DNA from: Poa pratensis
Lineage: Eukaryota > Streptophyta > Magnoliopsida > Poales > Poaceae
Length of the DNA stretch: 64,000 nucleotides
NCBI GenBank assembly: GCA_947311845.1
Contig: CAMZMU010000116.1
Span: 3,276,421-3,340,420 of the forward strand
Reading direction: 5' to 3'
Shown: positions 22,366-33,231 of the stretch, piece after piece
Layout of the letters: each line of letters opens with the position of its first letter
How positions within the stretch are numbered: the stretch's first letter is position 1
Position numbers and translations under genes: made by a program
Notes under the pieces: model-generated
Seen by the model: the letters and a program-made list of their open reading frames with translations, nothing else
Database searches by the model: none
What the model was told of the DNA's origin: nothing

Positions 22366-23277
22366 TCACTCATCAGTCTTGCCGAACTTGAGGCACGCAT
22401 TGGATGTGCCACGAAGGTACCTGAAAATCCACTGAACAGACTTCCAATGTTCTTTACCAGGATTAGCCATATATCTACTAACCAAACTCATAGCATATGA
22501 TAAATCTGGACGTGAGCAAATCATGGCATACATTAAAGAACCAACAGCACTAGAATATGGAACTCTAGACATGTACTCAAAATCCTCATCCGTACTAGGA
22601 CATTGTTCAGCTGGCAATTTAAAGTGAGGAGCAATAGGAGTACTAACAGACTTTGTATCATGCATGTTAAAACGATGAAGAACTTTCTTAATATAATTTT
22701 GCTGACGAAGAAACAACAAAGCAGAATTGCTGTCACGGGTAATCTCCATACCTAGAATTTTCTTAGCAGCACCAAGATACTTCATCTCAAACTCGCTACT
22801 CAACTGTGACTTGAGAGCAGCGATATCTTTCTTGCTCTTGCCAGCAATCAACATATCATCAACATATAATAACAGGTATATAGGTGATCCATTAACAAAC
22901 TTAATGTACACACAGTTATCAAATTCAGACCTCTTAAAGCCATGTGACAACATAAAAGAATCAAACCTTTTATACCACTGACGAGGAGATTGTTTCAAAC
23001 CGTATAAGGACCTTTTCAACTTACACACAAGATCCTCCTTACCAGGCACTATGAACCCTTCTGGCTGGTCCATGTATATCTCCTCCTCCAACTCTCCATG
23101 CAGAAACGCAGTCTTTACATCTAACTGCTCAAGCTCAAGATCACGCATAGCAACAATACCAAAGAATGTACGAATTGAACTATGCTTAACAACTGGAGAG
23201 AAAACATCATTATAATCAACACCTGGAATTTGACTGAAGCCTTTTGCAACTAACCTTGCCTTAAACGAATGGAAGTT
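22366..23277 (-). pseudogene. Copia reverse transcriptase, N-terminus deleted
   Basis: The frame from 23148 reads LEQLDVKTAFLHGELEEEIYM, LYGLKQSPRQWYKRFD and the catalytic LLYVDDMLIAG (YVDD at 22855-22866). It continues with MKYLGAAKKILGMEI and YSSAVGSLMYAMICSRPDLSYA. Upstream codons to 23277 encode the beginning of RT (VFSPVVK, IPGVDYN-like). This is Ty1/Copia type, Tork-like. The domain is interrupted upstream by the deletion that removed integrase and gag. Confidence 0.92.
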
Positions 23278-23345
23278 GTCCGCTCTCCTTCGTCACAAGT
23301 TGGCCTTCATCAGTATAAACGAATTTGGATCACCACAAAATAACA
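23278..23345 (-). repeat. 68-bp remnant of the 5' LTR of the deleted Copia
   Basis: It is identical to the inner-right part of the left LTR (from TCCGCTCTCC to ATAACA) and is followed by the TSD copy GCGAC. The junction with pol has a few bases of shared sequence, as in microhomology-mediated deletion. Confidence 0.85.
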
Positions 23346-23641
23346 GCGACACTGATGGCCACATATCTGGCGAGATTAGTTTTCGGTGTGCGGAAGGCTT
23401 TTGCCGCAATTTGCGGCGACACTGACGGAGCCGGGGTGAGACGGATGCTCAGGAGTGAGGATATTGGTCCGGAGGTGGATATCAACATCTTTTGTGTATG
23501 TGCTTCTCAGCCCCGGGGCCACCGGCGTTGTAGCTAGGTGCCTCTCACCCCTCTCCATGACGAGGAGGACGGCAAACGACAATTTTTTTTTCTTCTTTCT
23601 TGTATATATACTTTGCATGTTGTGGCAGTATTTTTGTGGTG

Positions 23642-23672
23642 GTTGTTGTTGTTGTTGTTGTTGTTGTTGTTG
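23642..23672. repeat. (GTT)n microsatellite
   Basis: About ten tandem GTT units in AT-rich DNA. Confidence 0.95.
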
Positions 23673-23781
23673 CGGGGATTACATTTACATGTTTGTCGTG
23701 AGTAGTAGCTAGCCTAGATTGGTTTTGTACAAGCTAGTATGTATTGTACTACGTATGGTGTAGGTAATTAAATAGGCGTAC

Positions 23782-23990
23782 ATGTTTGGAAAAGTCTTGA
23801 CTGCAGACAAGCTTCTGCAGCGCCGATGGCCTAATGAATACTTCTGCCCTCTTTGCCGGAGAAACCTCGAAACAGCAGAGCATCTCTTCTCTGAATGCTT
23901 GTACTCAAACAAAGTCTGGTCACATTTCGCTGCCAAATTCGAGCTGCGCTCATTCAACCGGCTCATGCATGCATGTGTACGTAATGCCTA
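23782..23990 (+). pseudogene. LINE zinc-binding (zf-RVT-like) C-terminal fragment
   Basis: The frame reads KVLTADKLLQRRWPNEYFCPLCRRNLETAEHLFSECLYSNKVW. The CPLC...H...C spacing is typical of the reverse transcriptase zinc-binding domain at the C-terminus of plant L1-type LINE ORF2. The rest of ORF2 is absent, consistent with a short relic. Confidence rests on the motif only. Confidence 0.8.
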
Positions 23991-24139
23991 GCTCGAGTGT
24001 ACGTAGTCTTCTCGGACAACTTGGGCACAAGCATATATATATGCATACATGTGTACGTGATGCCTAGCTACATATATACAGATATGCATTACTTTGGAAA
24101 TATGTCAATTCATTCAAGGAACTACCTAGTTATAGCATA

Positions 24140-24267
24140 TACTCACTCCGTTCCAAATTAGATGACTTCCATTTGTCTACATGCGGATGTATCTAGACAT
24201 GTTACATGTATATGTACATCCACATGTGCACGAATGGAAAGTCATCTAATTTAGAACGGAGGGAGTA
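24140..24267. mobile_element. Stowaway-type MITE (128 bp including TA duplication)
   Basis: The left end TACTCACTCCGTTCCAAATT and the right end (reverse strand TACTCCCTCCGTTCTAAATT) form inverted repeats flanked by TA. These match the CTCCCTCCGT consensus of grass Stowaway (mariner-derived) elements. The inner arms (AGATGACTT / AAGTCATCT) extend the inverted repeat. Confidence 0.88.
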
Positions 24268-24706
24268 CCATATATATATATGGCTAGGAAAAAAATATGC
24301 AACAAACAAGGACACCGGCATTCAGAACAAACACGAAGTGAGAGAACTGGTCGACATGGATAAACTAATACCTACAAGCACGCCACCCAAACCTCCTCAA
24401 GACCCCTCTCGTCTTGGATTGGATTGGATCTCGTCCACCGGAGATTGTATGCACATATTTTTCCTGTTGCCAGAGCCGTTCTCATCATGAATGTCCGCCA
24501 TGGAGCTATAGCCTCCCTGACGGCCGTTCTCATCATGAGTATTTTCAAATGATGAGCTTGCCACACGATTGCATGCACAATCCGTGTGCAAAAGTCTGCT
24601 GGGCTTTCGCATACGGTTTATGAAAAAAGTCACGTGCGAAAGTGGCCTTCGCAAACAGTTTGTTCTATTCGAACGTGTGTATTAATTTCTGGAACATCGC
24701 AAATAA
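24268..24706. other. Intergenic DNA left of the large CACTA
   Basis: No gene is seen. Its last part contains a 22-bp segment (24674-24695) that recurs exactly at 53928-53949 on the far side of the CACTA. Confidence 0.5.
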
Positions 24707-24962
24707 CACTAGTAGAAATGAGCCTTTTGTCCAGAGTCATTTTGGGTTCTAGTCCCGGGCCACTTTTTAACCCGGACTAGAGGGGGGACTAGTCCCGGGT
24801 CAGTAGATACGAGGCCGCAGAGCACTTCTCCCGGGTCGTTGGGGACCTCTAGTCCCGGCTCGTAATACGAACCGGGACTAGAGGGGTGGTGGCAACCGTC
24901 CGCCTGACGCGAACCCCTTTAGTCCGGGCTGGTGGCTCAAACCGGGACTAAAGGCCAAACCA
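24707..24962. repeat. CACTA left terminal and sub-terminal repeats
   Basis: Multiple copies of GACTAG/CTAGTCCCGG-like motifs in direct and inverted order follow the CACTAG end. In the family, sub-terminal repeats bind the TnpA-type protein. Confidence 0.8.
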
Positions 24963-25175
24963 TTCGCCTCCCTAACAGCGGCCAGGAAAACGCTACAGTG
25001 GGGACGGCGGCCATTTCTCTTCGCCTCCCGCTCGTTCGCCTCCCTAAACCGCGGCCAGGAAAACGCTACAGTGGGGACGGTGGCCATTTCTCTTCGCCTC
25101 CCGCCCGTTCGCCTCCCTAACCGCGGCCAGGAAAACGCTACAGTGGGGACGGCGCGCGGCCATTTCTCTTCGTCT
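24963..25175 (+). repeat. 72-73-bp tandem repeat in CACTA left arm
   Basis: There are three units starting at 24963, 25035 and 25108, recognised by TTCGCCTCCCTAA and GCCAGGAAAACGCTACAGTG. The array lies just upstream of the CT-rich leader of the captured gene and could be its former promoter or leader region. Confidence 0.85.
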
Positions 25176-25210
25176 CCCTCTCCTCATCTCTCTTCTTCGA
25201 TCTCCCCATC

Positions 25211-26540
25211 TGAAAGGATCGGTATGACACCTAGAGGGGGGGGGGGGTGAATAGGTGCTACTTCAATTTTAGTACTTTTTCAAATTAGGCTTGACACAAA
25301 AAGGTAAATTCTCTAGATATGCAACTACGGTGAATTTACCTATATGACAAGCGAACAACTAAACAAGATACACGAAGTAAAGACAATAAACAAGGATAGA
25401 AGTAACCGAAAGTGAAAGCACACGGAGACACGGATGTAATCCCGAGTTCCTCCTTTTTAGGGGAGTACGTCTCGTTGGAGAGGTGTGAGCTACCACAAAG
25501 GTCAAAACTCAACCGCCACAAAGGCAGGTGCACCCTCTTCTCCGATGAACCGCACCACAAAGGTTTGGTTCACCTTCCACTATCGGAATCCTTCAAGGCG
25601 GAATCCGGAGCCCTTACAACAACGATCTGGGGCTCAACCCACAAGAGGATTGGGGGCTCCCGAACAGCTATAATCTGTCACAAAGATAACAAGTGAGTAC
25701 AATAAGAAGCTAGGTTTTCCTAATGGAAATCTTAGCCAAGGGGCCCTCAAGTGAATGAGGGGGAAATGAAGAACGGCTTGGTGAAGATGTAGATCCGGGC
25801 CTTCTCCTTCAATCCTCCAAGTATCAATGAGTTTGTGTGGAGGGATTGGCAGATCTAGTGATTCTTGAGCTTGCAATAATGGAGACTTCAAGTTTGGGCG
25901 AGCTGGCTGGCTGGATGTTGGTGGAGGGGTATAAATACCCCTCCAGAAAAACTAGCCGTTTTCTGTCCACTTGGGCCGGAGACTCCGGCCTGGAAGTCCG
26001 GAGACTCCGGGCAGGCCGGAGACTCCGGGGGTACTCCGGACCTGATACCGCAGCTGCCGTCGCTTTAACACTTCGCTTCAAAACTCTGTCAGGGGCCGGA
26101 GACTCCGGACTGGAGGTGCGGAGACTCCGGTCGGGGCGGAGACTCCGGGGTAACTCTGGGGTAACTCCGGACCCTATACCGAAGCTGCCGTCGCTTTAAC
26201 ACTTTGCTTCAAAACTTTGTCAGGGGCCGGAGACTCCGGACTGGAGGTGCGGAGACTCCGGTCGGGGCGGAGACTCCGGGGTAACTCCGGGGTAACTCCG
26301 GACCCTATACCGAAGCTGCCGTCGAAAGCGTCAACGCCTGAGAGACCGGAGACTCCGGCCCTGAAGACCGGAGACTCCGGCCTGGGCAGGCAGAATGCAG
26401 ACTTCTTTTTCGTGTCAAGTGATTTGATGCAATGTGCAAATATTTCTTTTGACTCCTGCACTACTTAACATCACTTAGATAAATCCTAGTGTTGTTGCCT
26501 AACACACAAAAAACAAAGGGATATAAAATATGCCCTTTCA
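25211..26540 (-). repeat. 3' LTR of the Maximus-like Copia
   Basis: 1330 bases. It contains a run of G at 25229-25239 and about ten copies of the palindrome-like CCGGAGACTCCGG motif at 25975-26375. A TATA-containing perfect palindrome is at 25923-25944. Confidence 0.94.
25923..25944. promoter_or_regulatory. TATA box inside a perfect 10-bp-arm palindrome (left LTR)
   Basis: GGAGGGGTAT, AA, ATACCCCTCC. It contains TATAAATA on one strand and TATTTATA on the other. The same element is present in the right LTR at 51016-51037. Confidence 0.6.
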
Positions 26541-26556
26541 GTCTCCCCCTTTTTGG
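26541..26556 (-). promoter_or_regulatory. Polypurine tract of the Maximus-like Copia
   Basis: The minus strand reads AAAAAGGGGGAGAC immediately before the LTR terminus TGAAAGG. Confidence 0.8.
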
Positions 26557-27100
26557 TGTTAGATGACAACACTCGGATTTGCAATAAAACACACAACAAA
26601 TATCGACATGTTTCTCAAAGGATTCAAGAGACTCCCCCTACATGTGTGCATACAAGTAGTTTGCATTTGAATACAAATGCTCAACATGTAGAGGAGAGAT
26701 AACTCACAAGAAATATTGAACATGATAAATTTCATCAACACAAGGACATATCAAGATAATGGTTTGAGAGGAAGGGTAACATACCTTGTGCATAATGTTG
26801 TAGAATATAGACCAATGCACAAAAATATCATCACAAAGATAGATACCATCTCAACCATAGATAGAGTGAAATATCCATAAGTTCCACACCGACGGAATAA
26901 AACATAGTCTCATACGAATAAAAAGCAAATAGGTTCAACAACAAAGATAAAAAGGACACAAGCTTCAAAGAAATGATAAACGAGCATGCTTGTGTCCGAC
27001 CCATGCAAATCCCACGAGAGAACCTAGTAGAACTACTTCTCCCCCTTTGGCATCGAAACGCCAAAATGGGAAAGAGCGAAGCTAACGAGACCCAAGGCGA
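26557..27100 (-). other. Untranslated region between extra ORF and 3' LTR of the Copia
   Basis: AT-rich with no coding signal. It probably includes the 3' UTR of the extra ORF. Confidence 0.55.
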
Positions 27101-29054
27101 TCACTCTTCGTCTTCATCAAAGTCCTCATCATCATCCCCACTTTCAGCATCACGATCATCTCCACTTGCTTCACCACTTGCTTCTTCACTATCGTCTTCC
27201 TCATCACTTTCTTCTTCATCGCGCATAGGAGCCTTTCCGATGTTGCGAGACGAGGTAGGCATGGAGGTCACATCATCATAATCATTCCATGGAAAGATAT
27301 CCACATTCCACTTCTCAAGAGGAATAGTTGCTTCGGATGGCGGAGTTTCGGGTTCATCTTCTTCGCAAGGAGGAGTGAGACCACCATTGCTGGCTTTGCG
27401 CATTTCTTTTATCATGATGGCTTGATTGGACAAGATCCTCTTGTTAGTAACATATTGTTGATGATTTTCCTTGTGGGTCGCAACACCCATGCACATCATA
27501 GCCTTTTTCCACCAAGACACCTTCTTGAACTCATCATTGACTCTTTGCTTGCCACCAACATCCCAAGAGGGTGGAGTAGCATTTTTCCTTCTTGCCCTAG
27601 GCGCTTCTCGCGCCTCTACCTCTTCATAAGTGTCTTGAGCAAGATGATGGCCGAGCACTTGAAGGTAACCATAGGTGTGTTTCTTGAAACGGGATTGATG
27701 GAGCTTGGAAATCTTCTTGAGGATGAGCTTCATGACATATGGAGCATACATAGGATTCTTCCTCTCATAGATAGCAATGTTGATCTCACACCGGATATAG
27801 TCCATGACATCAATCTCAACCCCTTGGCAATCCGGTCCGGCAAGGTATGTCGTGTGGCAATGATGCAAGAGGTTCACAAGAGCTCCACGGATAGCATCCG
27901 TATTCCCGGCTTGAGGTGCAATGCTCCAATGTTGTAGAGGGGCTTGAGACCTTTGGTGGTAGCAATGGCACCATTTTTGGCAGCAAGAGGAGCGAGGAGC
28001 TTCTTATCATAGGCCACTCCTTCAACATGCATTCTTCGACCAACTGAAATGTTCACACCTTTGAACTCATATCCCAAAGCTTCTCCGAATTCTGAAAATT
28101 TTGCACTAACTTTGAGAGGCCCCGTCATCCAAGTCATTTGGGTGTTCTCATCTCCAAGCACAAGAGTGGCAAAGAACTGTTGCACCATCTCAATATCATA
28201 ATCTTGTTGGAGGGAAATGAGGTGCTCAAGACCAATCTTTCTAGCAACCCAAATTGCATCCTTAAAGTAATCCTTCTTGGCCAACACTTCAAATTGCAAG
28301 GGTTTTTGAGGACACACAAGGGCTTTTGGGTCCAAATTGGCATATAGTTCCTTCATGATGAGCTCTTGCTCCCTTCTCCAAAAATGACCATCGTTTGAAT
28401 TGTTGGGCATGTCATAGAAATTCTGTGCCCTCATGGAGCGGAACTCCTCCTTGTTCAAGTCCTTCAAAGTGGTGATGTTGTCAAACTTAGCCTTCTTGGC
28501 CCTTTCTTCTCGAAGGAGGGTAGCCTCTTGCCTAGCCCGAGCAGTCTCAGCAGCCTTTTGCTTCTTTAGGGCACCACTCTGTACATGCTTGTCTTGCTCT
28601 GCATCATAGACCAAGTAATCTCGACCTTGAAGCTTCTTCTTCTTCTTCTTGATATTCGAGGATGAGGATGAAGCACCGGGGTACCTTTTGTTGGCTGAGA
28701 AACAGGAGTAGATAGGTAGCATTGAGATAAGCATACATGTCCATGGAATCAAAAGAAGGAAACAATTGGAGAGAAATTTTCTTCAGAGATGATCTGGGCC
28801 GGAGTCTCCGGTCTCAGGGGGCGGAGTCTCCGGCCACACCGGAGTCTCCGGTCAGGGGGACCGGAATCTCCGGCCTGAGACAGGAACTTCCAACCTAGGT
28901 CAAATCTGAGCGAAAAATCGACACCAACCAATTCCTAGAGAGTACATTGCCATCCTAAAGGTTCTACACCACGAATTTCAACAAGAACTACTCTCAAAAC
29001 TAGATCTAGGAAGAATCCTAGAGGAAGAGAGAGAGAGGTACCCGTGTCCTTCAT
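27101..29054 (-). pseudogene. Third (env-like position) ORF of the Maximus-like Copia, probably spliced, one frameshift
   Basis: On the minus strand 28694-27906 reads NKRYPGASSSSS, a Lys-rich tract, GRDYLVYDAEQDKHVQ, a charged helix, NFYDMPNNSNDGHFWRREQE, KIGLEHLISLQQDYDIEMVQQF and LKPLYNIGALHLK. After a one-base shift at about 27905-27920 it continues NLLHHCHTTYLAGPDCQG, YIRCEINIAIYERKNPMYAPYV and an acidic C-terminus (SDEEDDSEEASGEASGDD), stop at 27101. A good acceptor (TTTCTCAG before 28694) and a donor after an ATG at 29054 (first exon of 13 bases, intron 29041-28695) suggest a spliced subgenomic mRNA. I see no signal peptide or fusion-type membrane segment, so 'envelope-like' describes position only. 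Confidence 0.62.
28795..28885. repeat. Cluster of CCGGAGTCTCCGG-type palindromes in the putative intron of the third ORF
   Basis: Four or so copies of GGAGTCTCCGG with flanking CC/GG occur here. They are the reverse-strand form of the palindromes that fill the LTR. Confidence 0.8.
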
Positions 29055-29870
29055 GGTGAGATCCAAACGGAGGGGAGGAAGATCCCCGACGCTTGGGAGG
29101 TGGAGGAGCCGATGGCACGGCGGATTCCGGCGGCGGGGAGCGGCCGGAGGCGAGCCCGGAGTGACGGCGGCGAACTGGGGAAAGGTTGGGGACGGGGGTA
29201 AGTGAGGAGTTGTGAGAACATCTCTTCACCCGTGCCCTAAAAGGAACCCAGTGAATCGACCGGGTCCGGAGTCTCCGGCCTAAACACCGGAGTCTCCGGC
29301 CTGAGCCGGAGTTTTCCAGGTTTAGGGCGGAGACTCTGGACAGACCGGAGTCTCCGGTGTTTCACACCGGAGTCTCCGGACCCAAGCACTCCAAAACTGC
29401 CAGATTTTGTGTGGGAGACATGTATGTTGCAAGAGGAGCATGTTTTTAGGTAGGAAAGGCTTAGGATGAGAACAAGGTCACTGATGGTGGGATACGCACT
29501 TGGAAGTTGCAAGATCAAATAAAAAAACCAATTTCCAAGTGTTTCTCCCAAAGACAAATAAAAGGTCTAGAAACCTAAATAAAACCAATAAGTCCAAATA
29601 AGATCCAACTCCTCACAAAGAGGAGGGCGGTGGCCTAGGCCACCATGTATGAGTGTGTGGTGTGACACCGTGAAGATGTATCTTGGGTTCACGGCCACTA
29701 CTCGTCATTTAAGCTCACAATTCATAGAACGAATATAGAGATGCACATGAATTCTTACTATCGGCATAATGGGGGGAGGGATAGTCCAATGGATTAGGAC
29801 CGCACTCCCCCTATGTCCATGCCTACACCTAAACCAAATAGATAGTCAAGAAATAGGTGTGTATGCAAGA
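29055..29870 (-). other. Region between RNase H and the third ORF of the Copia
   Basis: It holds a second cluster of CCGGAGTCTCCGG palindromes (29263-29385) and a Pro/Arg-rich non-conserved frame. It is a likely promoter or leader region for the third ORF. No domain is recognised. Confidence 0.5.
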
Positions 29871-29873
29871 TGG

Positions 29874-30380
29874 TCAAGTCAAGCTCCTAGAATCCACGAT
29901 ATTTAGCTCATGCCTCAAGAAGGTGAATCTTGCTTCATCAAGTGGCTTCGTGAAAATGTCGGCAAGTTGATCTTTGGTCGGAATATAACCAAGCTCAATA
30001 TCACCACGAGCAATATGATCCCGAATGAAATGATGACGAATCTCAATATGCATCGTTCTTGAGTGTTGCACCGGATTGTGGCCAATCTTGATAGCACTTT
30101 CATTGTCACATAAAAGAGGCACTTTGTCACAATTGACACCGTATTCCTTTAAAGTTTGCCTCATCCATAACAATTGAGTGCAAGCACTTGCGGCCGCCAC
30201 ATACTCGGCTTCAGCGGAAGATAGAGATATACAATTTTGCTTCTTAGAAGACCAACTCACCAAGGCCCTACCAAGAAATTGGCATGCCCCGGAAGTTGAT
30301 TTTCTATCATCCTTGCAACCCGCCCAATCCGAATCCGTGTACCCGGCAAGAGAGAAATTAGTGCCCTTTGGGTACCACAA
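29874..30380 (-). pseudogene. Copia RNase H (Maximus-like element)
   Basis: The open frame of 168 codons reads AGYTDSDWAGCKDDRKSTSG, SSAEAEYVAAASACTQ, LLCDNESAIKIG and HIEIRHHFIRDHI and ends TFLRHELNIVDSRSLT. All Copia RNase H motifs are present. It is joined to RT by a frameshift around 30380-30470, where an apparent small deletion changes the frame. Confidence 0.93.
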
Positions 30381-31452
30381 CCAAACCTTGGGGTATCAAC
30401 CAAATATCGAAAGATTCTAGTGACCGCCACCATGTGGCTTTCTTTAGGAGCGGCTTGATACCTTGCACACACCCTACACTCAACACAATATCGGGTCTAG
30501 ATGCACAAAGATAAAGCAAAGAACCAATCATAGAGCGATAAAGTTTTTGGTAAACATCGATACCGTCGGGGTTAAGTTCAAGATGGCATTTGGTGTCCAT
30601 GGGAAACCGCTTGCCCTTCACATTGTGCATTTTGAACCTCTTGATCATGTCTTGGGTATATTTGGTTTGGGAGATGAAAGTCCCTTCATTCAATTGCTTG
30701 ATCTCAAAACCGAGAAAGAACTTCAACTCGCCCATCATAGACATCTCGAACCTATCGGTCATAAGCTTTGAAAATTCATCATTGAAAGCTTTGTTAGATG
30801 AGCCAAATATAATATCATCAACATAAAGTTGGCATATGAAAAGCTCCCCTTTGACCCTCTTAGTAAAGAGAGTGGGATCGATTTGCCCCAATTCAAAACC
30901 ACGGTCTAGCAATAGCTCTCTTAGGTGCTCATACCAAGCACGAGGTGCTTGTTTGAGACCATAGAGCGCCTTATCAAGCTTGTAGACATGGTTAGGGAAT
31001 TTAGGGTCCTCGAAACCCGGTGGTTGCTTAACATATACCAACTTCTTTAAAGGACCATTAAGAAAGGCACTTTTCACATCCATTTGTTGCAATTTAAAGT
31101 TATGATGTGATGCATATGCAAGAAGGATACGGATGGACTCAAGGCGAGCCACGGGTGCATAAGTCTCTCCAAAATCAATGCCTTCAACTTGAGAGTACCC
31201 TTGTGCAACCAATCTTGCCTTGTTCCTTACAACCATTCCATGCTCATCTTGCTTGTTCTTGAAAATCCACTTTGTGCCTATAACATTGCGGCAATCTTTT
31301 GGCTTCTCAACGAGATTCCACACTTTATTGCGCTTGAAGTTATTGAGTTCATCATGCATAGCTTCTAACCAATCCGGATCTTCAAGAGTTTCAAACACTT
31401 TCTTTGGTTCCACCATGGAAATATGAGCTTGATGTTCACTAAAGTTTGCCAA
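30381..31452 (-). pseudogene. Copia reverse transcriptase (Maximus-like element)
   Basis: The frame from 31452 reads [64 protein letters not shown] and [15 protein letters not shown]. The catalytic [10 protein letters not shown] follows (YVDD at 30814-30825), then [18 protein letters not shown]. It copies element RNA into DNA. It is open for about 330 codons; only the end is frameshifted before RNase H. The best-matching lineage by motif is SIRE/Maximus. Confidence 0.94.
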
Positions 31453-31529
31453 TTGCCTTCTTGTGGTAACACCCTTCTTGTGGTCACCAATGATGTTATC
31501 TAGATGGTGAGCCTTTAATTCAAAATCTC

Positions 31530-31746
31530 TTACAATTCTTGCTTTACGACATCTCCATTGAATCTTGGAGGTATCACTTGATCATCTTGATCATTTGAGT
31601 CCCCGTCTTGACCGAAATGTTGACCTTGATCATTTTGAAGCACATCTTCAACAATAGAAGGGGAGGGTTGATCTTGGTCATGACCTTGGCTAGCATCAAC
31701 AATAGGAGAACTTGGTTCATGCATAGCAACTTGGTCAACATGAGGA
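31530..31746 (-). pseudogene. Integrase-RT linker of the Copia, left part after the Gypsy insertion
   Basis: An acidic, Gln/Asp-rich linker (DQDQPSPSIVEDVLQNDQGQ) typical of the region between integrase and RT. It is the continuation of 46188-46700 across the nested element. The TSD GGGCC lies at 31747-31751. Confidence 0.75.
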
Positions 31747-31751
31747 GGGCC

Positions 31752-33108
31752 TGTCGGGGATGTAACCCGGGTACCCCAAAGTCAGGTGGTGTTGTGTCGG
31801 TAGAAGAGGTAAAAACAGGAATAAATCGTGTAAAGGATAAAAGAAAAGGAGGAAAAAACATCCTGGGCCGAGATAACAGGCCTCGGATGGCCAGCAGCCT
31901 CGGCTGGGCCGAGATGCACCCAGCCTCGGGCGAGGCTGAGGTATCCGTCGCTCGCGGGCGGCCCGACATCTATATCCCGGAGCAGGCCTCCACTTCTCTC
32001 GGCAGTCCGGGTGGGCAGCAGCTCGGGCCTGCATCCTCCAACCCCGGAGCAGGCCACACCTCGGATGGGCTGACTTTCCCTCCTCACCTCGGTGGTCCAA
32101 GCTCCCCGGAACGGGCCGAAGTGTGCTGTACCTGGCGGGCTGGTTTCTCCGGTCCAGGCTGGGCCAAAGCTTCTCTGCCTTCGGCTGGATAGAGTTCGTC
32201 TCGTCTCAGCTAGGACAAGGCCGACAAAGCGACACCTCGGGACTCCTTGTCTCGAGCTGGATCGGTTGTCTCCAGCGTGTGTCTCGGATTGGGCCGAGGC
32301 TCCAGCTCGGCTGGATCGAACCTTTCTCCAGCGCTGGTGGACCGAGGTACGTTCCCTCGACGGGACCGAGACGCCAGGCTGCCTCGGCACAGCAGAGATC
32401 GCTGCCTCGGCACAGCAGATCGATCCTTCGCCAGTTTGACTCCTTCTATCGATCGTTGCAACAACCGACACCACTGCGCCAGGCCACGTTCTCCTGCGTT
32501 GACCGACGTGGCTGTCTCGGACGGGCCCCTCTGCCATCTCCAGGAGACAAGCACAAGTGGACAAAGACGATGACGCAGGCAGCATGGCTACAGTGCTCCT
32601 GATGTGACTAGAGTACACAGGCAGCGTGGCTACAGTGTACTGATGTGACTAGAGTGCAAGTGGGACCCATGCATAGTAACCTTTGTCTCCTTGTCCCCTT
32701 CTTGTCCCCTGGGTCTCCTCTATATAAAGGCACCAGGGGGATGGGATGAAAAAAGGCACACACTCACGGGAGCTCATTTCCCCCCGCGGGAGCTCTCCTC
32801 TCTGGAGATTAGCAGTGGTTAGCAGCTTGATTAGCAGTGATTTGAGGCATACTTAGAGGCACTTAGAGGTATCCAGCTCGAGGAGCATTTGTACACACTG
32901 CATATACAGAGGGAAATACACCAAAGTAGGATAGATGCTGCAGTAGGGGTTTTACCTCCTCACGAGGGCCCCGAAGCAGGGTAGATCTTTGTGTTTGCAG
33001 TGTTCTTCGTGTGCGACTCCATCGCGCAATCCCTCCCCGAATCCTCAAGCGTACGTTCGGCCCCAGACTAAGCCTACCCCTAGGCATCTGCGTGTTCCCA
33101 CCACGACA
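31752..33108 (+). repeat. 5' LTR of the non-autonomous Gypsy (1357 bp)
   Basis: It starts TGTCGGGGATG and ends CCACGACA. The TATA box TATATAAAGG is at 32721-32730. It is CG-rich with many CTCGG/CCGAG motifs. About 18 substitutions separate it from the interrupted right LTR by eye. Confidence 0.93.
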
Positions 33109-33109
33109 G

Positions 33110-33126
33110 TTGGCGCCCACCGTGGG
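33110..33126 (+). promoter_or_regulatory. Primer-binding site of the non-autonomous Gypsy
   Basis: TGGCGCCCACCGTGGGG, one base after the LTR end. Confidence 0.82.
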
Positions 33127-33231
33127 GCTGATAGTGGCGCTTGCTGGATTATTTCGGATGGGACCTTCGCCATCAACGCGGGGACTCAACTTCGACATCG
33201 TCCCCGTGTGTTGACTCATTTTCGAGTTGGC

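Larger units (their letters stand above)
21398..23345 (-). mobile_element. Internally deleted Ty1/Copia retrotransposon
   Basis: It is bounded by the TSD GCGAC (21393-21397 and 23346-23350). The left LTR (21398-21808) has TGTTAT...ATAACA ends. The RNase H and RT domains of a Tork/Tnt1-like Copia follow on the minus strand. The remaining upstream region (integrase, protease, gag, PBS and most of the 5' LTR) is missing. At about 23278 the RT-encoding sequence joins directly to the last 68 bases of the right LTR. Confidence 0.9.

Noticed and set aside
23346..23618. Coding exon near the 60-bp duplication
   Set aside because: The similarity to 21335-21397 is at the nucleotide level only and no frame is conserved between the two copies.
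31752..33108. Plus and minus ORFs in the LTR of the non-autonomous Gypsy
   Set aside because: They lie in a CG-rich LTR, occur identically in both LTR copies and resemble no protein.
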